Shown piece by piece: positions 36,650 through 49,407 of a DNA stretch of 64,000 nt. Numbering within the stretch: the first letter of the stretch is position 1; the number at the start of each line of letters is the position of its first letter. This DNA is from Lingula anatina (taxonomy: Eukaryota > Brachiopoda > Lingulata > Lingulida > Lingulidae), in the NCBI RefSeq assembly GCF_001039355.2, contig NW_019775509.1:1-64000 (forward strand), given 5' to 3'. The notes under the pieces are model-generated. The model searched no databases and had not been told where the DNA came from. It saw only the letters and a program-made list of their open reading frames with translations. A program made the translations under genes and the position numbers.

Positions 36650-39315
36650 TAAAGAAAACGTCCTTGGTAATGATATCTCTAGTGCATTATATAAATACAT
36701 ATCAATCCTCTTAATAATCGTGTCATATCTATAAGTAGTTTGTTTGTTAACCAGGATGGCCTGACAGCTCATTTTCAATAAACATGTTTGCGTGTATGCC
36801 TATCCGTTTAAACCTACACCATTGGTCAAATAACATGAAACTAGGACACGTAAGGGCCGAGAGAAATTGTACGAGTTAGGCGTAGATTCGAGTTCATTCT
36901 AGGCAATAATGATGATTATTTCAGTTTGATATTGAAATTTATCAGGAAAAAAACTGTTCCGGGAGATTTGTTCGAGGTTAACGATAATTTTGGTAACGTT
37001 ATAAGGTGAAGATTTAAAAGGGGTCGTACAACATACATGTTTGATATGTGTGACATTCATGAAAGAAAGTGGGAGATTGTGTCCCCCTTTGCAAAAAAAA
37101 TGATGATTTTGATAAATTAGAATTTTGACTAGCTGAATCGTAGTTCTAAACCGTGCCAAATGGCACCGTTCGCCCTCTAAAATGCCAAAAATTTTCCCCA
37201 CGCCAAGTGTTGGGGGGCGGGTGAGGGTCGGTTTTGCATCCAAGGACCCCCTCCCCCCTTTCAAATAATCCTAGATCCGCCCCTGTTAACAGTAGCTGTT
37301 AAGTGGTCCTTGGATCCTTCATACGTGTGTAAGGAAGAGATGAAATATGGTCATCCTGTATGGTGGGTCCTGTTGTGGCTGTACAGACACAAGCATATCA
37401 AGGGCAGCTACCGGTACCTATACAGTACGTCACGGTTTCACTGACTCCCGGTGAGAGTATATTGCCACCTTTATAATATCTTTGATTTAATGCTTTGATG
37501 GCTTAATTTTTCCTACTTAATGAAAGTTAACTAAAATTTGCCTTTTTCGGGGGCAGATCCAGGATTATTTAAAGAGGTGTCCCTTTTTTAAGGAATGACA
37601 GGCCTCGGATGCAAAGCGGACAATATCATACATGTAATATAAAACAAACAGTGCACAGTCCTTAGGGGACCATGAAGAATAATGCCCAGTGACAGGAAAT
37701 GGGACCCAAGGCGATCCGTTTATTTTTATTTGTAACATCAAAAAATCAGAGAGCCCTCGGAGATGGAACCCAGTCATATTGGCGAGCGCTCAGCGACATA
37801 GCAACCACCCCATGGGCGTGGAGTTAGGAAGTGCAGCTTATTCAGAATACATCCAGGCTGTAACGAAACTTTGTATACACTGTACATTTATTGGTAAAAT
37901 AAGTATGCTAACATGACAAAAATCAAACACAACTGACTGACAGCATTATTTGTTGATTGTTAAGTTAGTAGTCGATAGTTCACTTGAAAGACGCTTTTTT
38001 GCTGTGATTTTCTTCTCAGTAACCGAGGGGGTCAGGAACCTCCCTAAATCCGCGAAACAGGTCCCAGCTGGTTTTGTTCTTCAATCGCCTTCAGATACAC
38101 ACAATGTGTACGGTCGCAGGTGATGTTTTTTCTGCATCTTAAAAGCATTGATGATTAATGTATGACGGATATACTTCCCTTTCTCTTAATACGAAAATAA
38201 GATTTCAGTACTCACTTTTTCTAAATACAGATTGAAACATTTCAATCACTTAGGTGAATAATAGACAGTGAATAATAACGACAAAAACGGTTGGGTCATA
38301 AACATAAGGCCATTTCAAAAGCACAGATAAAGATTATTTCAACTGACTCACGGTGATAAACATGAGTCGTCGAACGCAGTAACCATGAATTTCGTGCAAA
38401 AAACAACAAGTGCTGCACGAATGTATAACATCACGACAAGGTTCCATCAACATATGAATCGAATTTCAAATGTCATAAACCTCAAGGAATTCAAAATTTT
38501 ACTTAAGTGTCCGCAAAGGGAAGGTCAAATTCGCAAAGCTCAAAGAAAATTCTCGACTTTGTTTACTCATAGTTTCATCTTTACACGGCTTGTTTTCTCT
38601 TCCTACGTGTTAGAAAAACTATAATTGCGATCGTTTGGCAAATAAAAATTGCGGTCTGTTACGCTTTATAAGCAACACGCACGTTGCTGGAACAATAGTA
38701 ATTCCAACATTTATCTGAAGGACACCTGTGCTTCTTCATCTGTATAGTTGTTTTTATTTTTCCAAAAGGGGAACCACGCAACATGCTGTGTCGGTTCTTG
38801 TGTCCCATGTTTGAATGTGGGAGTATGTTTATTTAATACGAAAGTTGATATCGTCCTGTAGTTGCTGTCTTCCTACCCGAAATAACGTTCAAAAGAACCA
38901 TTGCAGAATTTATGAAAAAAAGAAAATGAAAGTACCGCATCTCCATATAAATTAAACCTTTAATAAACAGCACGCAGAGTCAATTGACTTAGCTTATGTG
39001 GAATTTTTAGATGTTTAGGAAGAGCGAGGTGGTGTTGATGCAAGTGATAATTAGTTTCGGAAATGACTCGATAACTACATCAAAATAGAAATTTCTGATA
39101 AAAGCCGTTCGATTCTGTGAAGATCAAGCCATAAATAAACAAATCCGAGCAATTATCTATTGTTCCAAAAGCAATATAATGTCGGTGGAATAAGCAAGCC
39201 GTGCGATATCCTGACCTGAGTGCCGTGTGATTTAGAGTCGGAAGCGAAAGAATAGCGTCCAAGAAAAGGTTATAAGTGCTCGTTTATCACATAGCTACAT
39301 CTACGTATTTTTGCC

Positions 39316-42300
39316 CTGGTTTGATGCTGTTTGTTTTGCGATTTTGCCACTGGCTGGTCAAATCAAGGTTATACTCATGACAATCTGTACCGATTATGTT
39401 TGTACCTCTTTCAAACAAATTGGAAAAAATCCTGTGCAAAATTTAGAAATCATAACAATCCTCGCCTTATGTTGAAAGGGAATATTGTTGAAACGACATG
39501 AACTGTTGCGTGTACATTCCATGGTATTCCATTATCAGTTTTGAACTCATCAATTTTACTTTTAAGATTAAATAAGATTCATAAAGATTTGGCACCAATA
39601 TGGCTCGCTCCAAAAGATGCATTATTCTTAACTCCAAACTTCAAAAAATAAAAGGGTACTCAGGCAGATTTAAAATAGTAATAAGTTCATATTATAGATA
39701 GTTATTGCACGGTACAGAACTTATGTCTTTCTCCTCCTTATCCCCCTCTCCATTCACTAAATCAAAATATTTTTGATCATGATAATAACATTTTTTTCAT
39801 GGAAAAATGGGCTTTCGTGTAGTGATTAGACATATAATGGAAATTGTTTCTAGACAGATTAAACTGTTTACGAAAACATTATTGTAATGTGCATTGCCTT
39901 ACATTGTACGAAGAATTTTTTTTTTTAGGTACACTGACACTTAAAAACACAACAGCACGACTAAACTTTAACTATAACAGCGTTATCCATTACGAGGCTT
40001 TACCCTAAAAGTAACAAGAAAGGCACCCAGAGAGCACAGACTTCTGCCAAGAGAGATCATTTCTCATTATCAATGAATGAATGGATCACCGCAGAAATCG
40101 AATCGATTCTACCTACATTGAAGTTAGCCCATCTCTAACCTATTCTTGACATGTATCAAAATCCGTCCATAAGTTTTTTGAGTTCGGCTGTTAACTGCAA
40201 TATACATGTAACAAACCAGCAAAGGCAAATGGGCAACCTTCTTGGCGTAGGTAATAAAAATACAATGATAGTAATAAACAATACGTGCACATGGGGATGG
40301 TATATACGTTTGCATGTCCACTTCAGTTGCCTCACGTATCCACAATGACGCAGAAAAAGTATATTGAAATAGCTTTGCTGAATACGAAATAATGACAAAC
40401 GTATAAACATCCTAATGAACACCTGCTAGCCGAGCAAGGGATACGAGAAAAACAATAATAGAAATGACAATAGTGATCGTGCCACGGAATTGAAATCGAT
40501 GGCGACATGTATATCAAAGCCAGCCCTATTACTTTTGACCCACTGAGAAAGATAGCCACGAAATTAGACGATATATGCCTTATTGACCTTCGGTCTCATT
40601 AATTTGCTCTTGATTGACCTTTGTTGCGCCCACACGTGTTGTTAAGAACGGTTCAAGCGCGGTTCTAGAGCGTTCCAGAACCGCCAGCTACAGTTATTAC
40701 ACGTCACAGTTGGTTGTGATACGAAGAACTTTCGACTGAATACGCAAATAAAAGCTTTTAAATGTTATTCATATATTTATTCATACAACAGCTGCATGCT
40801 GAGGTAGATTGATTGCAATTAATTAAGAATCATGGGGTATGATATTGTACGGTTCACAACCGTGCTGTAATAGACGTCTTAACACATACCACAGAGATTA
40901 ACATCGAATGTATTCTCAATATCAATGGGCAATAATTGCGAATCTCATATGGTGTTTATGGAAATGTGTAAAGAGATACTTGCAGATGCCATCTACACAT
41001 TATTTACGGTATTGAATAAAGCAGCGGGTGCGGTGAAGGTAAAGATAATATCCGGCGGAATATAATTCCCATTGTTTCAGAGAGGCAGAGAGCGGCCATC
41101 TCACCTCCAGGGTCTATAAGATAACGCTGCTTGTGTCTGGATACAGTGCACGTAAGGTCGACTTTGCAGACTTTTCTGTATTGGCCTGAAAGTGTTTCTT
41201 TAACGATTGGTTCATAACAAGTGTGGTTGCCACTGTTGTCCCATGTATAGGCCTATTGTGTATATTATTGCTAGAAAAGTAAGAAAATTAGTGCTTATTT
41301 TTTTCCAGTGCATGCACGTACGATGTCGAGTTTGCTATTTATTTTGATCTGAGAGTGTTTCAGAGAGTGAACGCTTGAGACCCACAAAGAAAGTAGTTGG
41401 AATATGGGCATCGAGTTCTCATGAATGCATCTGTGACTACTACATGTACATGTGTAGTAGTCTGACTTGTGAATAGGTTTTATAACCATGTCTGTTCTTG
41501 CTAATAAACTATGTTAAAAAGGGGGGTGATTTTCGAATTTAGCTCTTCGATTAGAGCCTAACGAAATGTAACAGGCATCGAAATGTAGGACGTAGGCCTA
41601 CCAGTTTGCATAGACGTAGGGCTAACTGTACTGTATCTCTTTATTTTGAATTTGTAACACAATTCTTTGAAGCTATAGCTACTACAGTAATGTCCTGTAT
41701 CTATAATCAGATATGGATTAAACATGCAGTCTACATCTGTGTCTTATTTATTGTTCTCGGAAAATGAGTAGGCCCCTATGTTAACATATACATGTATAAA
41801 CTAGCCTGTTCTAAAAATTAAGGATACGAAGGAGGGGGGAAATTCACTTTCCATTATCATTTCTATAACTACATGTAGGTACCCTTTTAGACCGAAAGTG
41901 TTTTTGCCTAGCACAATAAAGCCTAGTATATAATTTTAGTGCTCCGTTTTACCACGACAGATTACAACCACGCAGGTCTAGCAATTCTCCTGCTTGCGCG
42001 TCACAGTGCTGTGCCAACCCATGCAGATGACATCAACAGAGATAGGCCTACTGCAAGATCCCACAAAAATACACTACTGGAATAATTATGAGCTCCGCGA
42101 TTCGTGCACTCAAATTTGCATCATCCCGGAAAATCACGAATCACCGGGTACATGTATATAATGACTTTGTTTCACGAAAGAAAAAAAAATAATAAAAAGC
42201 CACATTCAGTCCCGGTAATGGGTTCTTCACGGACCACTCTAAACACTATAATTATGAACGTTTTACGCATCTCGGAAAATAAAAATTAGCTTTCAAGTGT

Positions 42301-42694
42301 AACGAAAATGCCCAAGTTTGACCCTTTTAGAAACCAACAGGTTTGAAAATGTCATCACAAAATTACCAGAAAATTGCAAATATTAAATCCTAACAAATTT
42401 CACGTCAAAACAAAATTGTCTCGATCATGATTAAATAAGATTACCATTAGTGAGTCTAATCTTAATGGCATGATAAACTAATGAAGTCTTTATGAGGTAA
42501 TATCAAGTGTACCAAATAAAAAATAAATCAAGTTTTACTGTATATTTGCAGCCTTATCATTCTTTTCATAGCCCTGTCCACATAATAATTGGGAAATAAA
42601 TGGCAGCTAGCCTACAAAAACATAAACAGTGATGTATGACAAAATATATAAGCATACAAACAAAGAAAGAAAAAATGAATGGCTTTAAAAAGTG

Positions 42695-42733
<39 letters not shown>

Positions 42734-42836
42734 AATAAATAAATAATGTGCAATAATACTACAGATATTAAATTGTGAATTCAATCTCTTGGTCGCCTGA
42801 TTACGGAAAGCCACGATCTTTGTTTTTATCTACTAC
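39316..42836. other. Intergenic, nothing recognised
   Basis: Unique sequence after copy B ends. Chance frames only; a short perfect hairpin lies at 40659-40684. Confidence 0.6.
42695..42746. repeat. (AAAT)n microsatellite
   Basis: About 13 units with one length slip, 260 nt upstream of the CDC123-like gene. Confidence 0.95.
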
Positions 42837-42846
42837 CTGTCACGTG
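42837..42846. promoter_or_regulatory. CACGTG E-box upstream of the CDC123-like gene
   Basis: A palindromic CACGTG (42841-42846) inside GTCACGTGAT sits about 160 nt before the start codon. Such E-boxes bind bHLH factors. Its use here is only inferred from position. Confidence 0.25.
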
Positions 42847-43002
42847 ATCAAAACACGCACATGACCCAGTTACATGACCCACTTTCCAACGTTCCGCAAA
42901 ACTAATGTAGCTTAAAATCTATGTCACAAGTACAGAGGAGTCATTCTTTGCACTCCACTTCATTTTCTTTGTTCTATTCCTCAAATTACAACATCGAAAA
43001 AG

Positions 43003-43891
43003 ATGTCTCTTCTTGAACAATTGAAGAATGTGAAGTTAAAATCCTCGGGCGTCGAGAGGGATTTTTCTGGTCCAAAAACGACAGGATTTTTGTCACAAGG
43101 GGAAATTGACAAATATCAGAACTCCGTGTTGGATGTCAACACAGAGCAGTGGTATGCTATCCTCAGGGATGTCACATTTGAGACAATTTATTGTCCGATA
43201 TATTACGATGAAGCTCAGTTGTTCGTGAAAGTTTATGAAAAAGTTTACAAGGATGTTGACTCGTCGGAAATTGCAAGTCGGAATTGGAGAGATGCTTTGG
43301 GCGCAGAGGATTTGAAGCTAGTGCAAGATATGTCAGACAGACTACAGGAGCAAATGTTAACTTATACCCAAGACGGTGGTTCAGCTTTTGTTAAAACCTC
43401 CAGTCGGAGTGCGAAGGATGCTCCTTTGTACCAAGAAAAAATCAAGCAACTTTATTTGGAGAAACTACATTCACACCCCAAAGAACTCCACTGTGATGAA
43501 AACTTGCAAATAACATGCTTGCTTGAAGCAGCTTTTGAGGCAATGAAAGTGACAGATGCTGGCACTGTTTTGGATATGTTTATGAGAAGTGAAAGAATCT
43601 TTCAGGATATGCTACTCGCCACAGAAAAGAAAGACCGTTTTCACGAGAACTTCGTCATTCGCCAGTACCATCACATTGATGTTGACATGGAGTTCCGAGG
43701 CTTTGTCTTCAACAACAGGCTGACTGCCTTATCTCAGTATAATTACCTCATCTATTCTAAGAGACTGGTAAAACAGAAAGAACATGTACTGAACCTCATT
43801 ACCGAGTTCTACAACCAAGAAGTTTTACCCAGGCTGAAGACAGCAAAGTTTGAGAAAGATTTTATTATTGATTTTGCACTCACCGATGAAG
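43003..43891 (+). CDS. CDC123-like protein exon 1
   Basis: 889 nt, residues 1-296 plus one base of Gly297, ending GATGAAG|gttaga. The open frame would stop two codons into the intron, which supports splicing here. Confidence 0.85.
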
Positions 43892-44446
43892 GTTAGATCC
43901 AAAGCAAATGTTTAGATAATAAACTGTATGCCTTATAATTATCATGTACATACAGTACATTATGTTTAATTCCTTCTACTCATACATAAATTATATTATA
44001 GCTATATTATAGCTGTACAGTATTGCACAATATTTGATTATATAGATATACAGTATATAGTTGCTTCTTCAAACTTTATGTCATTGTGTTCAATTATTGG
44101 TAAATTATACTATTTATTCTATTCATTAATTTAGCACATTATTGCTGAACATTTTTAATATTCGCTTTTGCTATGCATTTTTCTTCATCCGCAATATACA
44201 AATTTATGTTTAAATATAATGTATTTTGTAGGAAAAAGAATCTGGGTAATAGAGATCAACCCATTCATGGAAACAACAGATGGCGCACTGTTCGACTGGA
44301 ACAAGGAACGTAGCATACTGGAAGGAGGAGAGGCAGAAGATATGACATTCCGTTTAACAACGAGACCAAAGCCAGGGGCCAAGGTTATGCTACCTGTGGG
44401 TGCGAGACAGCTTTTACAGGAAACCTCATCTACCTCCAGTGTGTGA
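43003..44446 (+). CDS. CDC123-like (R2K clade) ATP-grasp protein, two exons, 367 aa
   Basis: Exon 1 is 43003-43891 and exon 2 is 44232-44446. The GT-AG intron of 340 nt splits the Gly297 codon, and the total of 1104 nt is in frame to TGA. Three blocks match the ATP-grasp layout of the CDC123/D123 clade. FVKTSSRSAKDA (129-140) is a lysine strand like the CDC123 segment FVKLNWSSPKDA. FVIRQY and VDMEFRGFV (217-235) correspond to the VLRKY and EFRCFV block. IIDFAL and IWVIEINPF (288-308) carry the Asp and the Glu-x-Asn metal ligands. CDC123 itself helps assemble eIF2; this protein is too divergent to assign that role and may modify another protein or small molecule. The first ATG was taken. An AATAAA lies at 45014-45019. 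The family call is by eye and could be wrong at clade level. Confidence 0.75.
44232..44446 (+). CDS. CDC123-like protein exon 2
   Basis: 215 nt after acceptor gtattttgtag, encoding KRIWVIEINPF (the metal-binding Glu and Asn) and the C-terminus up to SSTSSV. Phase 1 agrees with exon 1. Confidence 0.83.
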
Positions 44447-45704
44447 CACAAATTCAAATGTGATGTTATTTTAAAACTAACTAAAAATACAGTTGTTGGT
44501 CTAGTTGAGGGCACTCGCAGTGAGTCCATGCCCCTTCCTTAAAGGGATAATAACTGTTCGTTTGAGGCAAAAAAAGAATTTTCCTGTAATTTTCTCATAC
44601 TTACAATGGTGAATGAATCTATTTCTACATTCATAGTTAGTCCCTGTTTTTTTTTTTTTTTTTTCTAAAAAGTTTTTTTTTGTAATGATCTCTTAAGAGA
44701 TCAATACTGAGTATAGCCATCTTTGGAGGTCATGTGGCCGATGACAAGCTCAGATATCAGAATAATAGCTGTAACTCCTGTTTGTGTGGTAAAACTGAAT
44801 ATACGTATTACATTTTATTGAGTAGTTTACAATGTTTTTATTGTGAAATATAGATTTCATACGAAGAGTTATTATCCATTTAACTTCTGAGGTTCTCCCT
44901 CTACTCCTCTCCCTTTAGCCTCCCTTCCCCTCCCCCCTCAAGAAAAAATAATGAGAGAAAGAAGACAAAACCAAGCCATTCTTCCATCCCTATGACCTAC
45001 ATGTACATATGACAATAAAGTTGTGATTATGGCCCATTTTACCTATCATATCTCTGATAAGTTTGTTGATAGTTGTGATAATTGGCAGGGAGGTTTATCT
45101 ATAACAATGTACCAGTATAAACTAGTACAGGCAGCTACACCAGTAGTGCAAAAGAGACATACTATGTATATTGTAAACTGACAGTTATTTATGCATGTAG
45201 TTCTTGGTCTATTTTTTTTTTCAAGTTAAAAGTGGTATTGTACTTTATAGGCATGTAGGCCTAATAAAAAGCACAATGGCAATGCGCAGTCAGTACAGTC
45301 AACAACATAGGTGCAATGTTTACTTTAATGTGCAGTTTTTAAGAACATTATTTAAATTTAATATGTATAGAATAAAATATACATACCCCATACTGGTATA
45401 TTACAGCTACACTAACTTCCTGTTGAGATATCTCTTTCTATACAATTGTATTTTTATTGAATTATATGTATCTATCAATTATTTTATGTATGCATTCATT
45501 TTCGCCTAATTTTGAATAAATATAAGTATTAAAGCTAAGTGATAATAAACATTACAAGTTTGGTTTTGATTGCTACAGATGAGATTGTGAGTTGGTTGTG
45601 CAATCTGTAGTACCAACATCCGCTTGGATGAAAGGAAATAGAAACAGAAATTTTAACAGAAATAGTTTATTCTCATTTGCTGTACATTTACAGTTTAGAG
45701 AGCA
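44447..45704. other. 3' UTR of the CDC123-like gene and spacer to the LINE
   Basis: Contains a T run (44648-44664), a pyrimidine-rich stretch (44885-44940) and AATAAA at 45014-45019, a plausible poly(A) signal. Confidence 0.55.
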
Positions 45705-45728
45705 TATATATATATATATATATATACA

Positions 45729-46825
45729 TCAACCTGAAGGCTTGACCCCCTTATTCACAATACTAATGAATTTGTACAAATTATTCAGTTTTTTCTTATT
45801 TTTCGTTGAAAATATTTCATACATTTTAATTACATTCGGTCTAATACATGCTTTTTTTGGAATATATAAGTTTTGACTTTCTGCAAAAAAGGTAAAGGTA
45901 CATCTAAAGACATAATGAAATTCATCCCCTATTTCATTTTTACACAAGTTGCATAATCTCAAATTTCTAGGTATTTTTTTCCATCTGCCCGTTTCAATTG
46001 GTAATCTATGATTTGTTGTTCTGAATCTAGCTATTGTAATTATTTTGTGTGTACATAAAGTAGAAAGTATATAATTCCTGCATTTAAACTCTGAGTTTGT
46101 GAAAATACTATAGCTTAACCCTTTACTAGAGTTGTTACAATCTGAATTCCATTCTTGTATATACTGATCCTGCAATTTCTGTTTAACACAATTTATAAGC
46201 CATTCCTTATTACAGACATCCTGTGTGCTAAATATATTACTTAAACCACAGTTATCCAGAATGGATTTCAGATTTCCCATCCACTTACATTCACATCCCT
46301 GCATAAATTTGTTATAAACAAGTTTATACAATATATTTGAAAATTTACTTTGTTTACCTGTGAGCAAATTTGTCCAGAATGATACAGTTCTTCCTTTTAT
46401 AATAATACTTAATGGCATTCTACCTAATTCCCCATATATCATTATCTTGGGAGTGCTGGTTTTTAGATTTAATAGATATCTACAAAATTTCAAGTGCACC
46501 TGTTCTATGATTTCTAAATTACCAAATCCCCATACTTCACATCCATATAATAAAATCGGAACAATAATCTTATCAAAGAGATGTAGCTGATCAACAATGC
46601 TTAGATTTAGATGCCTTGCTTTCTTAAATATCCCATACATAGCTTTAGTTGCTTTCTTTGCTGAATACCTTTTTGTTTCTGAAAATGATCCCGTTTTAGA
46701 GAAATAAACTCCTAAGTACTTGAAACAATTAACTATTTCTACATTTTGGTTATTAAAAGTAAATTTTATATTCTTTTGGGTACGGCCCTTAGAAACTATC
46801 ATGATTTTTGTCTTTTCTACATTTA
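45729..46825 (-). pseudogene. LINE reverse transcriptase C-terminal part
   Basis: Open frame to the stop at 45729 covering KYLGVYFSKTG, the ILLYGCEVWGFGN region and the terminal Cys/His knuckle. Positions 46005-46825 match 47707-48527 over the same 821 nt with about 11 differences and no indel. The final 270 nt (45729-46004) are present only here. Confidence 0.8.
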
Positions 46826-47706
46826 NNNNNNNNNNNNNNNNNNNNNNNNNNNNNNNNNNNNNNNNNNNNNNNNNNNNNNNNNNNNNNNNNNNNNNNNNNN
46901 NNNNNNNNNNNNNNNNNNNNNNNNNNNNNNNNNNNNNNNNNNNNNNNNNNNNNNNNNNNNNNNNNNNNNNNNNNNNNNNNNNNNNNNNNNNNNNNNNNNN
47001 NNNNNNNNNNNNNNNNNNNNNNNNNNNNNNNNNNNNNNNNNNNNNNNNNNNNNNNNNNNNNNNNNNNNNNNNNNNNNNNNNNNNNNNNNNNNNNNNNNNN
47101 NNNNNNNNNNNNNNNNNNNNNNNNNNNNNNNNNNNNNNNNNNNNNNNNNNNNNNNNNNNNNNNNNNNNNNNNNNNNNNNNNNNNNNNNNNNNNNNNNNNN
47201 NNNNNNNNNNNNNNNNNNNNNNNNNNNNNNNNNNNNNNNNNNNNNNNNNNNNNNNNNNNNNNNNNNNNNNNNNNNNNNNNNNNNNNNNNNNNNNNNNNNN
47301 NNNNNNNNNNNNNNNNNNNNNNNNNNNNNNNNNNNNNNNNNNNNNNNNNNNNNNNNNNNNNNNNNNNNNNNNNNNNNNNNNNNNNNNNNNNNNNNNNNNN
47401 NNNNNNNNNNNNNNNNNNNNNNNNNNNNNNNNNNNNNNNNNNNNNNNNNNNNNNNNNNNNNNNNNNNNNNNNNNNNNNNNNNNNNNNNNNNNNNNNNNNN
47501 NNNNNNNNNNNNNNNNNNNNNNNNNNNNNNNNNNNNNNNNNNNNNNNNNNNNNNNNNNNNNNNNNNNNNNNNNNNNNNNNNNNNNNNNNNNNNNNNNNNN
47601 NNNNNNNNNNNNNNNNNNNNNNNNNNNNNNNNNNNNNNNNNNNNNNNNNNNNNNNNNNNNNNNNNNNNNNNNNNNNNNNNNNNNNNNNNNNNNNNNNNNN
47701 NNNNNN
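46826..47706. other. Assembly gap, 881 n
   Basis: A run of n only; no content. Both flanks are the same part of one LINE, so the gap may not exist in the genome. Confidence 0.95.
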
Positions 47707-49404
47707 TCTATGATTTGTTGTTCTGAATCTAGCTATTGTAATTATTTTGTGTGTACATAAAGTAGAAAGTATATAATTCCTGCATTTAAACTCTGAGTTT
47801 GTGAAAATACTATAGCTTAACCCTTTACTAGAGTTGTTACAATCTGAATTCCATTCTTGTATATACTGATCCTGCAATTTCTGTTTAACACAATTTATAA
47901 GCCATTCCTTGTTACAGACATCCTGTGTGCTAAATATATTACTTAAACCACAGTTATCCAGAATGGATTTCAGATTTCCCATCCACTTACATTCACATCC
48001 CTGCATAAATTTGTTATAAACGAGTTTATACAATAAATATGAAAATTTATTTTGTTTACCTGTGAGCAAGTTTGTCCAGAATGATACAATTCTTCCTTTT
48101 ATAATAATACTTAATGGCATTCTACCTAATTCCCCATATATCATTATCTTGGGAGTGCTGGTTTTTAGATTTAATAGATATCTACAAAGTTTCAAGTGCA
48201 CCTGTTCTATGATTTCTAAATTCCCAAATCCCCATACTTCACATCCATATAATAAAATCGGAACAATAATCTTATCAAAGAGATATAGCTGATCAACAAT
48301 GCTTAGATTTAGATGCCTTGCTTTCTTAAATATCCCATACATAGCTTTAGTTGCTTTCTTTGCTGAATACCTTTTTGTTTCTGAAAATGATCCCGTTTTA
48401 GAGAAATAAACTCCTAAGTACTTGAAACAATTAACTATTTCTACATTTTGGTTATTAAAAGTAAATTTTATATTCTTTTGGGTGCGGCCCTTAGAAACTA
48501 TCATGATTTTTGTCTTTTCTACATTTACTTCTAACTTCCATATCTGACAGTAGGTGGAGTAGCAATTAAGTTGATATTGTAGGTTTTCTTTTGAATCTGC
48601 TAGGAGAACCGTATCATCTGCATATAGTATGATCATTATTTGCATTAATATGTGTAGTTCATGTTCTAGTTCATCTGTTACATGTGATAACCCTGTGACA
48701 TCTTTTTGCTTTAGAAATTCTTCAAGATCATTTAGAAATACTGAGAATAAGAAGGGTGATAGGTTTTCACCCTGTCGTACTCCTGTTTTGCATGGGAAAT
48801 ATTCCGATAACATACCATTTAAAGATATTCTAGATTTACAGCCATTATACATGTTTACAATAACGTTCAGACATTTTCCATTTACATTGTGGTTCATTAG
48901 CTTCCCCCATAACCCTGCCCTCCATATTTTATCAAAAGCTGCTTTTAGATCTATGAAAGCACAATATAATTTCTTTTTTGATGCAACTGAAAGGTCTATA
49001 AGTGTATTTAATGTAAATATGTGATCAATGGTAGAATAGTTGGCTCGGAAGCCAGCTTGGTTTTCCTGTAACAGCATAAAGTTGTCAGAGTAATCAGTTA
49101 GTCTTTTACATAATATAGAAATGAATACTTTACCCAGACAACTGAGTAAAGTAATTGGCCTATAGTTCTTTGGGTCATTTATGTTTCCCTTTTGCTTATA
49201 GATTNATTCCTTTGGACTTGCATACCTGAGTTTCCTTATTTTGTTCATAATAGTTATTCCATGCTTTTTTATTCTACTATCTAGTGTGGTCTTGTAGCAC
49301 TTTTCTGCTTTTCTAAGTTCACTTTTGAAAATATTTGACCCGTACTTATTGTATAACCTTTTTGCTCTTCTATATTGTTTTTTAGTTTCTAAACATTTTT
49401 TGTC
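47707..49404 (-). pseudogene. LINE linker and reverse transcriptase, with missing segment at n
   Basis: After the TAG the frame continues as FDKKCLETKKQYRRAKRLY and NKIRKLRYASPKE, then hits the n at 49205 and resumes at IYKQKGNINDPKNYRPITLL. In related LINEs the SPKE-type segment is followed by FWK and roughly 150-200 residues (RT motif 0 and thumb-proximal parts, KACGPDG-like) before that point, so about half a kilobase is missing at the join. RT motifs then follow: AFIDLKAAFD, GVRQGENLSPFLFS, LYADD and KYLGVYF. Confidence 0.8.
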
Positions 49405-49407
49405 AAA

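Larger units (their letters stand above)
32525..39315. repeat. Haplotype copy B of the same block
   Basis: Starts right after the n at 32524 with caaatttgctcgcgg, the same point that occurs at 25446 and near 25602, and runs past the copy A end into unique sequence at 39316. About 130 nt shorter than copy A, mainly at 37090-37130 and 35105. Confidence 0.88.

Noticed and set aside
42695-42746. CRISPR-like or satellite array
   Set aside because: It is a simple AAAT microsatellite; no spaced direct repeats were seen anywhere in the window.
46720-47760. Long frames of 301-346 residues on the plus strand
   Set aside because: They consist almost wholly of the n run and carry no information.
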